Assembly (NCBI GenBank): GCA_002633025.1
Contig: NMRB01000009.1
Span: 260,126-324,125, forward strand
Length of the DNA stretch: 64,000 nucleotides
Direction of reading: 5' to 3'
DNA from: Notospermus geniculatus
Taxonomy: Eukaryota > Nemertea > Pilidiophora > Heteronemertea > Lineidae
In this document: one piece after another, positions 51,854 to 64,000 of the stretch
Position numbering within the stretch: the first letter of the stretch is position 1
Layout of the letters: every line of letters begins with the position of its first letter
Program-made: the position numbers and the translations under genes
The notes under the pieces: generated by a model
The model's database searches: none
Told to the model about the DNA's origin: nothing
The model's input: the letters and a program-made list of their open reading frames with translations, nothing else

Positions 51854-53193
51854 GTGAGTATATCCTCTTGAGCGTGATATTTGCATGAATTGGTGGGAAT
51901 TTTGTAGATCTATTCTTTATTCATTTCCCACACAACACCAGTCAGGTGAAGGAATTAAGCCCAGCGCTTTACCTGACTAATGCTTTACACTGGAAATAGC
52001 CGACTCTCGTGGAGAAAAAACGTCCAGCTTTTTATCTATTTTATGAGTTTTACACCTTGAACTCTCATGTACACTATGTCTGACAAGTCGACTAAGCATG
52101 CATTAGTATTGCTGAACCTTGCTTTTGATGCTGATGATGGGGAGGAAATTTCTTCATCTAAAATTGATAAATGTGCATCATCATTTTTAATTCCGCTGTC
52201 GTCACGCGCGGAAATAGTTTCGTAGCCTACACCATCGTAATACCTGGAGTAGTAAAAACACAGATATTTTTAAAAGGCAGAAAAAAACGAATGTAAGATA
52301 ACCTATAAAATCATTAGTTTACATTACTAAGTCTACAGGTGAATCAGAGAGTCAATCCTGGCAAAAAGAATTCGCAAGAACGATCACTTCCCGGGATCAC
52401 TTCTCTGACTCGATATGTTATAGAAATAACGGAAATAACGACATGTCATAAAAATAAAGCTATGTCATGAAAATAAAGTGTGTCATAAAATATACAGATA
52501 GGCCTATGTCAGAAAAATTCATGATACATGTATATCATAAAATGTTTAAGACCTATCTAAAGAATACATGTGATCCCTTTCGACTCAGACCGTAGTCTGC
52601 ATTAGGCCTATGTAGGCTAAGCAATGCTAAGTAGGCCTACGTTGAACTATAAATAGACTATGTTCGCCTGTTCCCAGGACGGTTCCTGGACCATGTATTA
52701 CATACATATCAACCCTGAACATGCCATAAACATTTTACGCGAACTGAGTAAACAATAAATAAGACAACGGCGGTCGTTTCTTTGCTTTCTGTTGCACCTT
52801 CAGATCTTTTGTAGGCTTTAGTCTAGGCCTGTAGGTAATACGTAGATTACAAACCTGCAGTGGATTGTGATGTATGTAACCCTAAAATTGACAGATTGCA
52901 TTGCCATAAATTTGTGATGTAGGCCTAAGTTCAATATTTTTTACCAGTCGCATAACTAACTCCCCTGGGGTTGTGGGTCAGTATATGGGGATGAGTCCGA
53001 ATAGGGTGTGCCCTTGCCCATGTTGATAGGACCTTGGAGGAATTTTCCTCCAAGATAGGACGATTCTGTAGCCGATTTTAACAGTGTGATCATTAAGAAA
53101 AGATTAATTAACCAATTGTTTCATGAAGGAATTTCAAGGAGTCACAATAGTTCTCTGAGAAAAAGAAAAAGAAAGGAAAAAAAGAAAACCAAA
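51854..53193. other. Presumed intron of the unidentified gene (unit B)
   Basis: Counterpart of 34837-36140, no exon recognised. Confidence 0.4.
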
Positions 53194-53272
53194 GGGGACT
53201 ACCGGGATTCGAACCAGCGACCTTTGGGTTACAGTCCACTACATCTTTGCACTGCGCTAGTCAACTGACTGA
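53194..53272 (-). mobile_element. tRNA-derived SINE fragment (unit B)
   Basis: Copy of 36141-36219, with the same B box ggttcgaatcc on the minus strand and A/G-rich flank. Confidence 0.6.
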
Positions 53273-54103
53273 TGACTGACCGTGTGAATAATCTCGTCGT
53301 TGTTTAATACCGGTACGCCCCGTGCGTAAATTATCGTAATGCATCCTCATAAGGGGATAAAGATGACGCAATTCTAGGCAATGGCAGTGACAATATTTCC
53401 TATTTTGCTCGGAATCGTTCGGGACAGATCGGCAATTCCGAGTGATAATGATATGCAGAGGGGGTCAAGAGGTCGGCGTGGTATAAAATGGAAACCTGAA
53501 GTTCATTTTGGTATATGGAACGACTTTAGCAGAGCATTTATTTACAGTGCCAGTTACGCTACAGTATCACTGGAGCGATTCCAATGGGGCTTTGTGCCAA
53601 ACCAAAGATGCTGTCAATTTTATTATGACGGCAAAAAGATCCACACATTAGCTATAAGGTTTAGCAAGTAGCGTGGCCAAGATAGACAGTGGTGGCTCCC
53701 ATTTTACCATCAACCAGACTGTCTTCGTCAATAAACAAAGGCCCTCCTGCTGAAGTAAAAGAGGGTAACTGAAAATGTTCATTCTGTTGAAGACGCTGTC
53801 TCCCATCCATATGGCGGATTCATTCTGAAAATCGCCCAAATGACGCTGGTTGCAGCATAACCTTTGAAATCCAATGTCCATCGCATTTCTTACGCCCACG
53901 TGCAAGATGTAAACAAAAACAAACGTTCCCATTGGTTGAAATCATCGTTTCTATTCGGAGGTCACGATTACGACGATAAAGACGATGTGTGCCCAGACGA
54001 AAGCATTCACAATAATCCCCATTTTGCTCGGAATCATTCGCGACAGATCGGCAATTCCGAGTGATAATGATATTCAGACCGGGTCAAGTGGGACTCGAAT
54101 TAA

Positions 54104-54414
54104 AGGGCCTCTAGAGGCAGCTCAATATTAGGCTACCAGTACTTTTACTATGCAACAGGTGACGCCAGCAACCATGAACTCGTGAATTATGAATCAAATG
54201 TTGAAAATGATGAAATTGTACTTCAAAAATTATGCCCAAGTTGTATCCTCATGTGGCCTGCGCACCAGCGGTCTTTTTGCGCAGGTCTCCTGACCTATGC
54301 ATTTTTATTTTGTGTACAATTAATTTGTATGTAATTACCCTGTGTCTCTCGTCTCCATTATGTTTGCACAATTACCTTTTATGTTATTTACTTGATTTGG
54401 TCAAATAAAGCACA

Positions 54415-54482
<68 letters not shown>

Positions 54483-54547
54483 ATGTCACAAATTCTGTGT
54501 TAGTATCATATCAGTATCCGCTAAAAGCGCTGCCTCTAGAGGCCCTT
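54104..54547. mobile_element. TTAA-flanked MITE with nested insertion (unit B)
   Basis: Same ends as the unit A element, flanked by TTAA at 54100-54103 and 54548-54551. It is interrupted at 54256-54481 by a retroelement tail. Confidence 0.7.
54256..54481 (+). mobile_element. Non-LTR retroelement 3' tail with (TATC)n, unit B only
   Basis: About 226 bp absent from the same site in unit A (cctcatg|tcacaaa). It ends in aataaagcacatatc followed by about 16 TATC repeats (54416-54482), and the flanks share a short tcatg-type duplication. A tetranucleotide tail after a 3' UTR-like stretch is typical of some LINE or SINE copies. Confidence 0.65.
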
Positions 54548-54562
54548 TTAAGAAATGAATCA

Positions 54563-54744
54563 GGATTTTGTTCCTGAGCGGCGACGGGTGATTTTGTCCC
54601 AGAGCGCCGGCGACTCCACTTCATCCAAGAAAATAGCGCCGGGAGCTGACGCTATACGGAACAAGAAAATCTTGTTACAAGAAGCGGCGACGGGGCTTAT
54701 GCGTTCCTGTGCGCCAGCGTTTCAGCGCTCAGGAACAAAATTCC
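54563..54744. mobile_element. Hairpin MITE (unit B)
   Basis: Copy of 38303-38480 with the same ends and small indels. Confidence 0.65.
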
Positions 54745-55944
54745 AATCTGAACGTCAGAGAACGATTCGTGCCAACATCGTAACTCTGACGTATATCGGA
54801 CAGCGCCATATTGCTCCGGGAACTACTTTGATGAAGATCAGTTCAAACGTGGCTCGACAAGACTGTTCAAATCTATCTATTTGAATGATCTAAGTCACCA
54901 TAGGCATTATGAGTGTTCCTAAAATATAAAAATGACTTGAAGCATGTTGCCTTACCTGATGAAGGTTTAGTCACGCTGTAACAGCACGTTGAACTTCTCA
55001 AGTGGTGAAGCTATGTGGCGGCCATGATCGAGGTGGGGAGGGAGAAATAGTCACCTAATGCATACGAATTTTTCAATAAAAATCGTTGCAAAATGCGCAG
55101 TTAACCACTCAAACGTTTTTATATTGATACTGATTACGAAATAACTCATTTTGTGCAAACAAACATCAGTTAAATAAAAAATTATATGTGAACTATTTCC
55201 AGTCTGCGCAAAGCTACACCCGCATCACTTCTGACTTGATCACCATCATGGTGGATAATCCGCTATATACGGACGAGGTGCTTTCGTTGGCTGCCCGAAG
55301 GTTGCCGAAACCTTCCGAGTCGAAGACGATTGGAACAAAATCTTGTTCCAGTTTTTATGGCATTTCCCGCGCGCGCAAAGACTTGATGGGACCGGCTTAG
55401 TATGGTGATCATCCCATCGCGCAGACGACAGGATGTGCATTCCTGAAGCAATTGCGAGGTCCTTGGAGGAATTACTTGTCAAATGCTAATTCCTCCTTTG
55501 GTCGGCCCCCGGGTCGGCCATATCGGACGCTGGCTTCTTCGAGGTTCGTATTTCAGATTTCATTGTTTAGACCAGTTCTAGGCCAGACGAGCATAAATGT
55601 ATTTGAGGACTTTTAAAGCTGTGAACATTTGTGTCAAACTTTTGGAACTGCGTGCCTTGTTCTCCAAGTGCTGAGCAGCCTCAAGATATTCCAATCGACC
55701 TATGTTCAGTTCTTGTCTTTTCCCGCCAGATGCCATTTCTGTTTTCAGTAGCTCATACTCGCACTCCAGTCAATAGATTGCAGTGCTTTCAGCATTACTG
55801 ACATGACTGACTACTATACGAGGCAGTGTTTCATAGAAGAAGCAATTGTATGAAACAACCGCCTGGTTTCTCAAAGTTTTGTGGATAGCCTATAGGCCTA
55901 CAGTACCACAGAATTTATGTGAAAATGCTTCCCACAAAAATATG
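54745..55944. other. Distal end of unit B
   Basis: Counterpart of 38481-39650, no certain gene. Homology ends at caaaaatatg (55944). Confidence 0.4.
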
Positions 55945-57458
55945 CACTTTCTGTTCTTTTCTTTATACGATGCATTGCTATACTCCATCACAGCGTTGAT
56001 AAATGAAGTAGGATGTCTCTAAAGTTGAATCCTCTCATGTGCCTGGGTAGATTTAATAATGTTCTCTTGAGAGTGTATGGATGTTCTGTCTAATTAGGTA
56101 CACCTACATGACAATCCTTTGATAAGAACTGCTGTTAGTGAATGCACTGATTGAAATGGCAGGCACCAGTCATCAAGTTCTGATGCCATTTACATAAGTG
56201 ATTTTAGGTATCCAGAATCCATGTTCATTTGCAAAGTTTCTACAAACAGAATTTGAGAAGCTTGTCACTGTCAGTCAAAAAAGGGGTCTTAACTCAACTG
56301 CAAGTTTTAAATCCAGTTAAGGTGCTATCACCAAAAGGGATCATGACAAAGGATATGCAGGGCACTGGGACCTCTTAAAAACGTTTTAGGGGCACGGCAC
56401 CCTGGGGGGTTAAAAAGGGCACAGTGGCACCCCCATTTAGGGCATGGCAAAGCCCTGTCCCAGGATAAAAGTTCAAGAATGATGACAAAGACAGGCATCT
56501 GGAAATCTTGTAAAAGCAAAAGTGCATGGTAAATGAGAAACTATTTCTGTACCTGAGAGAAGATATGCTTTTTGCAACTAATTCTTGCATTTGGATGACA
56601 GCAGTAGGAAAAAAGGATTAGTTGCAAAAAATATATTTTATCATGCTGGATTGTGGCAAGGCGTTTGAATCCATGAAAAAGTAGTACAGAAAGAATATGA
56701 CAGGCTTCTATAAAACTGGGCACACTAATGCACCAAAAATTTTAGTCTGTTGGTTGTGGTGGGGCTGGCCACAGTATATTGTGGATGAATGTTGGTGGAC
56801 ATCCTGCAACATCTCAGATTTTGAATCATGGAATTTGTGGTTTGTGCTATGGTTGATTGAACTCTATCTCCTTTGCAGGTTTGTCATCAATACTGGTACT
56901 TTCTTCTTAAAATCCTAGTACCAAGTATCATTAATGCGATTTGAAGATGGAGCCTGATTCTCCAGGTAATCTCATGAGACAATTGCTCTCAGTGTTGTCT
57001 ATCCTCGGTAACTCTTGCTGTTGTTGTTGTTGTTGTTGTATAAAATTTAGTGTTTTTGGGTTGGTTAATATTATGTGTTCATGTTATGCAAGATTTTATG
57101 TGTATTGTCTGTTGTTGGTAATCGCAATGTAAAAAATTCAAGTGTGAGCCTTTAAAGCAAAAGATGAACTATTTCCACTGGCAATATTAGTCCACTGGGT
57201 CTACCCCCTGGATCACCTTGCTTCTGAAACCATTCGGATCACTACCCTTTAATCCTATTTCCCCACGAAAACCATACAAAAAGGGTCTTGGGAGTATGGA
57301 ACTTACTTGGTCGTTTTGACCTTACATTATTTTGTTGGAGGTCTACTCAATGCCTTCGGCTAAGTAACAAAGTATGAATCATGATGTTTACTGTTGAGAG
57401 ACAATTATTCTGATCAAATGAATACAGATGGTCATGATTGGCATTTGCTGATTCTGAG

Positions 57459-57527
57459 CACTCTATCAATCATCCTGATGTATTGGAGTCATTTGTGGAA
57501 GGACTGTTTGTTCTGTTGCACGCTCAG
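57459..57527 (+). CDS. Weak candidate internal exon
   Basis: Sixty-nine bases between an AG (ttctgag) and a GT donor (ctcag|gtact) read HSINHPDVLESFVEGLFVLL then HAQ, which looks like helical-repeat (HEAT-type) coding sequence. Another frame is also open with a nearby acceptor (aatacag). There are no supporting neighbours, so it may be chance. Confidence 0.2.
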
Positions 57528-60500
57528 GTACTAGTAATTGAAACGAATAGGGGGGTAGTTTGGGTACTCAGGGAAGGCAGATACAAACAAAGGCTTGGAA
57601 CATGGGATAAAAATCACTTCCTCATGAACAATCAAGGACCTGTTTGGTTGGAAAGAATGATAGCTTCCGACAGTGGTTTTGTGCTTGAGAAGTTGAGGGT
57701 TAATATTGCTTCAGTGTTGTGCAGGATTTTAACTACATGTAACGTATCATAAAGTGTTATGAATAACTGAAATGTCCTCGCATACAACCATGATATCAAA
57801 ATACACTTGCATTATCACCATGGAAGATGACAAAGAAACAGTCTGTGTAGTGTCAACATACAGTTACATTAATCCTGATTACATTTAAGATCAGAAAAAC
57901 TCATGTCAGGCGGGGGTGTCGATCTAGGGTTGCATGTTGTGCAGTTTTTATTGTGCAATTACTTTCACTGTGTACTCGGAACCAGTATGCTCTCCTTAGA
58001 GTTAGGCCACACCAATTTATCCATCCACGCACCTGGTGAGCCTCTCTTTGCAGTGTAGTCCGTCCTCCGTCCATTAGCAGGCATGTTCTGTAACTGCTGG
58101 GGCTATTGACCGGAAAGTTTGTACAAAGCACCCCTTGGCCAGATGACCTTCGATACAAGTTTCAGTCCGATCAGATTCTTGGTTTGGCCACCAGGTGGCC
58201 ACAACCAGAAACACAAAAGTACAATAACTCCTGAACTAATCGCTGGATCATCTCCAAATTTTTATCATAGGTATATCTTTAAAGGATACATGACATAAAA
58301 TAATGAGTTTTTGATTTGACCCACTTAACAAGTCATGGGACGGAGGTGGAATTTCAAAATCTTGCCATTACGTGCCTGTGTACAACAAATTTCTGCACAA
58401 ATATTTCATGTGCTCTTCATCTCGTGGGCTCTTCATCTCATCATTTGTCAAATTGTACTAGCACTCTCTATTCAGCATATTGTCCATGGACTGTTCATTT
58501 CGCCTACTGCGTGCTTTGTCCATCTTGAGACAAGACCTCATCAGGAAACAGTTCTGCCATCTGTTGGTAAGTTTTAGAACCATTGGCAAACACCCAGAAC
58601 AGATTCTGATGTGTGCCGCCATAGGGATTGGTAGTGAAAGCTGCAGTTGGAAAATTGTAAACATCCCCCCCCCCCCCATATAGATAGTTTGCAATTTATG
58701 TTCCAAATAAAGTTCACAAAATATGCTAATCCCAAGGACAGGTGTTCCCGTGTATGTTGTTTACCCCCTTATGTAATGTATGTAGTTTAATGGTGATTTT
58801 TTTTCACCATGTTCAGAGATTTACTCCCTGGTACTGATGCCTTCTTCACTCCTTTGTTATCAAATAGGTTTGTTGTTCACAAAGTTCCCATGATGCTTTG
58901 CACATCTCCTTGACAACCACTGGGAGATTACGAGACATCTTTTATCTGCTGGTGGTGATTTCTTTGCTGTGGCTATCTCAAGGATGGAAAGTCTAGTTGA
59001 GCTGCCAGCAGACACTTTGTAGTGTCTCTGATCCATTATGTTGCTTCTCTGGAAGTAGAAAAATTGTTTTGTCATGTTACCTAGGTGCAGATATTGGCGC
59101 TGTGGATTTTAGGTATGCTGGCAGAGCAGCCTGTAGCATGAAACTTTTAACTTGTAACTTGTAAGTGCCATTTGACTGATGAACTGAACGGTAGATACAT
59201 CTTAAAAATTACCTGGAGAGAAGATCAGCGGGCTGCTGCATGGTGCACTTGAGCACCAGTGAATTTCTGATGTGTCACTTGTGTTGCCTTGATGAGCTAC
59301 TTACTGGCAGTTCCAAACACTTTCAAGGCAGTTTGAAATGTCATGCAAGGAGCTTGCATGACTTCAGATCACATAGTTTAATTATTTCACATCTTTTTCA
59401 TGACAATGATTTTCTGGTAATGAGTCCTTCAATCATGATGAAAGTACAAATTCATCATCGGTAAGGTTGGTGGTAGATAAACACGTCATGAAGTTAATGA
59501 TCACAAAGAAAAACTTCTTCTGAAAATGAGTAGGCCTACATGTACTAACAATGAATTAATTAGAAAATGTCTACCTCATTTCTGCTTTTGTATGTTTTAA
59601 CTCATCTACCCCCTGAGTCCAGCAGACATCGTATCTTCTGTCAAAACATTCACATGTGACATCCTATGCTGTTGATTGAAAAATATTTGAATTCATGTCA
59701 AAGACTTATAGAAAACCTCAAAAGAAGAGATTGTCAGCTCAGACCTGGGGCAGATGAGTTAAGTGGAAGTACAAACTGAAGAAGCATTTCCAAGACTTCC
59801 TTCATCATACATGTACCATTCACCTTGTTGTTCTGGTCACATGCCATGTCTGTATTAAATCTTACCTTATGTGGAGGTGTGCCTTCGAATCCCGGTACTG
59901 TCGATAGGCAATACTGAAGCAAACCTATGATTTCTAAATCTTACCATGTCATATTCTATGATCTACGGAGATAGTTCACACACAGGAAGCTGCAACATCT
60001 TCTCATGATTTCTTTTCAAGGGTACATTGCGGCTTGTTTCTCTGGTTGCTTTCTGTCTGTTTGACTGCTTACCAATTCTGCTGGAAATGTCCAGAGAAAA
60101 TTTCCTCAGGACAGTAACAGAGCTCTATTCCTTTTAGTCAGTAGACAAAAGGCACTTTTCAGAGTACCGGGTACTGGTAGGCTACTGAGATTTTAACATT
60201 TATAAAGAGTCTGTCCTTTTCATGGCATCTCCTCAGAGCAGCATGTATTGAAGGTTACCAGAAATGGAAGGTGCAATGCCTTGCTAAAGGTTGGAGTGTG
60301 TGAACCTTGGCACGTGGGCGGTCATACTATACATTTATATGATCAATGAGCTCAGTTGAAAGCCAGAGGCAACCTGGTGTTGTAAATTTGCATGGTGATG
60401 AAGGCAGCTATTAAAAATAAGCCTCTAACTTTCCAGTTGTTGCTGGAGGTCACAAAAATATTTCCCGGTAGTAAAAGTCAGTGGTAACTGGATGTAGAGG

Positions 60501-62261
60501 ACTGATCCAATGTTACAATCAGTCAAGTAGGCCTATCTTACAGAATGGACTAGCAATCTGGTTCTGCTATGTGCTTCTGTTGTTGATCCCCATTTGAAAA
60601 TCTGACCCCCCGCCACAAAACCAGTGTAAAGTCGCATGGAAAATGAGCCTAAACGTATTGACATGACACCAGGAGATAAAGATAGAAACAGGATCACTCA
60701 GATTTCACAATAGACAGACAACACTGAAACTGACAAATATGTTACCCTCCACCACACAAAACCAGTCATCAGACACTCTGAGGTTCAAATTTGGACGAAT
60801 GTATATGTCAATTTCAGTGTTGTCTGCATGTCTGTTGTGAAGTCAGCAATTCTATTTCTGTCTTCATCTCCTGGTGTCATGTCGATACGTTCAGGCTCAT
60901 TTTCCATGCGACTTTACACTGGTTTTGTAGTGGAGGGTCACAAATAGCTTCTTTAGAGCATACATGTATAATCTCCTCCCGCAGTTTCAAATCGCTACCC
61001 GCTACATTACCTGTGCTCTGAAACTGTTCCAGTTGATGCGATCCTCAAAGTATCGGTTAAACCTGTCATGATGGCTTATGATTGGATCCCTTGTCAAACA
61101 GCGCCATCTATTGATGATCCTTTAGTTTTGGCACCAGTCATGCCAGTGTGTATTGGGTCTATACCTATGGCCAACTGAACACTGGGGACGAGTGATGAGA
61201 TGCTGGAAATGATAAAATATTTCTGGTCTTCCGATTCCCTACATTTATGTGGGTGTAAAATTCTGCAGTTGATCCTGAAAGAGTTAATTTTGGATAAATG
61301 AAAACATGTTTACATTTTACTTGGGTTATATTGTCATATGGATGAGGCATTTATAACAATACTGCACATTCAGTATTGTACACAGATGGATTGATACTTA
61401 TGAATTCTATTTAGACAAGTGTTGCAATAATCTTGCTATTCCTCTTGTCCTCACATACATGTACATGTATGTTGCTCATCCATTTGGATCCAGTTCACGT
61501 AGAATATTTATCATCTGTAGGCAGAAATCCCCTGTTCCTCAATTCATTTTCAATAAACGCTCCTTCCCTTCCAAAAACATGGCTTTGTACTGCCAATGTT
61601 ATTGCACTTGGAAAAACTTCACCGCCTCAGGGGATGGTGCTGCAGACTCATGTGACAACTCAATTTCAAATGAGAGAACTGTGTTGTATTCAGTGATCAT
61701 GAAGTGGTACTAGTGGGGACACTTTTCCAATCTCAATTCGTGTATTGATTTGCCTTGTGATCATAATAATCAGCTGGTGTTCCATGTGTTTTATATCGCA
61801 CGCACACCAAACAGATCCCACATTGTATTTAATAACGTCTGTGTCTTCATTATGTGGTTAGTACAGATTCTGTTGATGAACTGATCAGAGTGAGTGTACT
61901 GATAATTAATTTGTTTGTGATCTGAGATAATAGTTCGTTGCAAGCCACTGCGACAGTGATTTCACCGTGCCTGGTACAATAGAGGTGCGTACGAGATGAT
62001 TACTTGGGAACTGCGGCTATAAATACGGCTAATGCAGGGTTTGGAGTTGTATAAGTGTCACATGCAGTTATCGTAATCTTCACATGCCATGCTATAGCTC
62101 ACCGAAAGCTAACGGTGAGAGTGAGAGTGAGCGTGCTCTGTGACCAATACTCTTGCATCATGAGTACACATATAAAGTCAAGACATCAATGCAGCGTAAG
62201 ATCAAGTATTGTTGCTGGGGAAGCAAACTGGAATTAGAAATTGTGTAACTGTTCTGTTTCA

Positions 62262-62294
62262 AAGGATTTTCAACCTGATACTTGGGACACAGAA
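62262..62294 (+). CDS. Weak candidate microexon
   Basis: A 33-base stretch between a pyrimidine-rich acceptor (gtttcaaag) and a consensus donor (ctg|gtgagt) reads DFQPDTWDTEL. Coding appearance rests only on the splice signals. Confidence 0.15.
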
Positions 62295-64000
62295 CTGGTG
62301 AGTCGACAATTTTAGATCATGTCTCATCTGCTCTATCTCTTTCTCACTTCAGACTCACGTTACATGTCTATTACTGTTGCTTCTTTCTTCTGATTGATTA
62401 TTTCTCTTATCCTATTGTATAACAAATCTCTCTGCAACTAAGACTATCTGTTGTCAAAACTGTGTGTATCAAGTTTGCTCAGCAGTATCGTATCTTTTCC
62501 ACTCTTTTGTCTCATACAGTCTATGAGGAGGATGTGCAGGGCCGGTTGGGATCCAGGATTGGGAAAAGAGGGGACATTGAAATTTGTGCCAAATTCCAAA
62601 ACTTCGTGTTTGATTTCACAGATTTGCTGGCCAAGGGAGGCACGCTCCCAGGGCTCCCCTCTGGATCCGCGCCTGTGGATGAGTTGACAGAACATTTTAA
62701 AACCCTTAAAGGCCAAAGTGACAATATGGAAGCTGCATGGACTCGTTGTTTTCAAAACTTTCAAGATTAGCAACATTTAGAGGAACAATTGTTTAGATTT
62801 GTCTGTCAATTACCATTCCAAATTACTTAAATGTCCTTTGATCAGCAATAGAATTGTGGATCCATGCTGGGCAGTTGTGTTGGGTATTTGTCTTATTGAT
62901 TCTTTGTAATTCTCTGCATTCGAGAACTCTTGTAAACATGATCTACGAACCATTCCTGCTTTTGTCTCTTCAATCAATTCCATTTGTTCCCAATTAGATT
63001 TCATGTTCAACGTAACGGCACTGGCATTTCAATCAGTGAAAGGATATTAAGAAATTTTACCCCTGATTTCATTTACATTTTACCGCGAACAATTTCACCC
63101 TAATCTGATGGTAACAATCAGATAATTGGTTTCATCTTGATTTCCAAGTCAATTATTGTTTTAATTTCAAGTCAAAGCACTCATCAGCCTCCTTGTACGT
63201 TACATCTGGCTGCTTAATACTTCTATTGATCAGCATTTGCCCTCAGGATGGGCTCGTTGGTAAAGAGGTCCAACTTTTAACAAGACTACACCAGTTCGTC
63301 GCTCCCTAAAGCTTGTTCTGAGTGCCTTCAAGACTCTCAGGCATTCCCAGGGAGCTGAGCTGACATTCAGAGAACATGCATGCCAATGGCGAGAGAGTAC
63401 GGCAACCCATTTCTGTAATTGAATTGAATACCATTACTGGTCCTGTAACTCTCAATTATTAAAAATAGATTCTAGAGATGGTGAAATTTGATTGGTTGAA
63501 TTGGCCATCGGGGACCACCATTCTTTCAGTAGCACTTTGCCACACTTCATGATTTAAAGCATTCATTTCGCAAAATGACGGCTCACAGCTGAGTATCAAT
63601 TCTGGTTGCATCGCATCACGTGTACTTTGTGACTACAAGTCTTGTGTCTTTGCTCTTTTTCCTTGCATCTGATGGATGGGTTGGGTTGTTTCAAGGCATC
63701 TTGAATCTAAATCTTAGGGAGTAATGAAGTAGGCCTAGGGAGTCAGTCGGAATAAAAGTATAATGCCAAAGTTAGTGAACTTCAGGGCCTTCTCCTTTTG
63801 GCCAGTCTCAGTTTAGTCACTCACCCATGTTTACCATCCTCACACCCTTCCAAAACATGCAGTCTCCACCACCTACCGTCAGAAATAACATAAAAGTACA
63901 ATTTAGTATGCAGACGGATGATGTGCCTTCTGCAGGAAAAGGTTATATTTCTGCTGTACTTCAAGACAGCGTGGGGATTTATTGAGATTGATGGGGGAAC

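Larger units (their letters stand above)
39652..55944. repeat. Tandem duplication unit B (16.3 kb)
   Basis: Direct copy of 26752-39650. Larger than A because it retains ANAPC15 exons 2-4 (41711-43618), carries a 2.3-kb transposon-type insertion (44180-46477), a hairpin insertion near 48800-49020, a contig-overlap duplication at 51335-51530 and a retroelement insertion at 54256-54481. It lacks the foldback of 36290-37335. Confidence 0.9.
55945..64000. other. Single-copy region without a recognised gene
   Basis: AT-rich sequence with only short unsupported frames. It may be intron of the gene that starts at 34728/51745. Repeats seen: GGGCAC-type words at 56330-56470, (TTG)n at 57016-57039, poly-C at 58667-58677, and an interspersed-repeat-like stretch ending in ggatccgcgcctgtgg at 62535-62685. 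Two weak exon candidates are 57459-57527 and 62262-62294. Confidence 0.4.

Noticed and set aside
62462-62770. 102-codon frame starting near 62462
   Set aside because: Overlaps a stretch with the look of an interspersed repeat (ggatccgcgcctgtgg); residues do not resemble a conserved protein.

Overview
The window is animal nuclear DNA. Genes are split into many short exons with GT/AG introns, codon use is metazoan, and every recognisable protein belongs to an animal family. Frequent 'aggcctaggcct' and 'tacatgtac' words, many small hairpin transposons and strong copy-to-copy polymorphism suggest a marine deuterostome invertebrate. An echinoderm such as a sea urchin is my best guess; a hemichordate or amphioxus is not excluded. 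Four single 'n' bases (2679, 19888, 29203, 51433) behave, at least in part, like collapsed scaffold gaps.

Layout. 1-2679: transposon-like inverted repeats and a CpG-rich block, no gene. 2680-4468 and 9274-11069: two inverted copies of the 3' end of a RIC3 gene, flanking a complete p24-family TMED1/TMED5-like gene (+, 5211-7422). 10849-14185: complete RIC3-like gene (-, 6 exons, 454 aa). It is divergent from a complete CNOT11 gene (+, 14459-18697, 10 exons, 455 aa); the shared promoter carries a TCTCGCGAGA palindrome. 21919-28260: complete ZXDC-like ten-zinc-finger gene (-, 13 exons, 1081 aa). It is divergent from ANAPC15 (+, from 28415) across a 154-bp promoter with a CRE. Next comes an NRIP2/NRIP3-like retropepsin-fold gene (-, 29498-31157), then a lone first coding exon of an unidentified gene (+, 34728).

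26752-39650 (unit A, 12.9 kb) is repeated head-to-tail as 39652-55944 (unit B, 16.3 kb). Unit B therefore holds second copies of ZXDC exon 1, the bidirectional promoter, ANAPC15, the NRIP-like gene and the unidentified first exon. Units A and B differ by several transposon-type insertions. ANAPC15 is whole in neither: unit A has an intact exon 1 followed by a gap, while unit B has exons 2-4 but a 2-nt frameshift in exon 1. Unit B also holds an extra copy of ANAPC15 exons 2-4 inside an element bounded by 17-bp terminal inverted repeats, inserted in an intron of the NRIP-like gene. The duplication may be real or may be two haplotypes joined by the assembly; evidence for both readings is given below.

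55945-64000 has no gene I can identify, only repeats and two weak exon candidates.

Functionally these are mostly housekeeping genes: ER-Golgi cargo transport (TMED), nicotinic-receptor chaperoning in the ER (RIC3), mRNA deadenylation (CNOT11), transcription (ZXDC) and mitotic ubiquitin ligation (ANAPC15). They are neighbours, not a pathway. Two divergent pairs share compact promoters, and CRE palindromes lie upstream of TMED, ZXDC/ANAPC15 and the NRIP-like gene. All gene models were built by hand from splice signals and frame continuity; family names rest on recognised motifs and remembered similarity to human orthologues, not on a database search.
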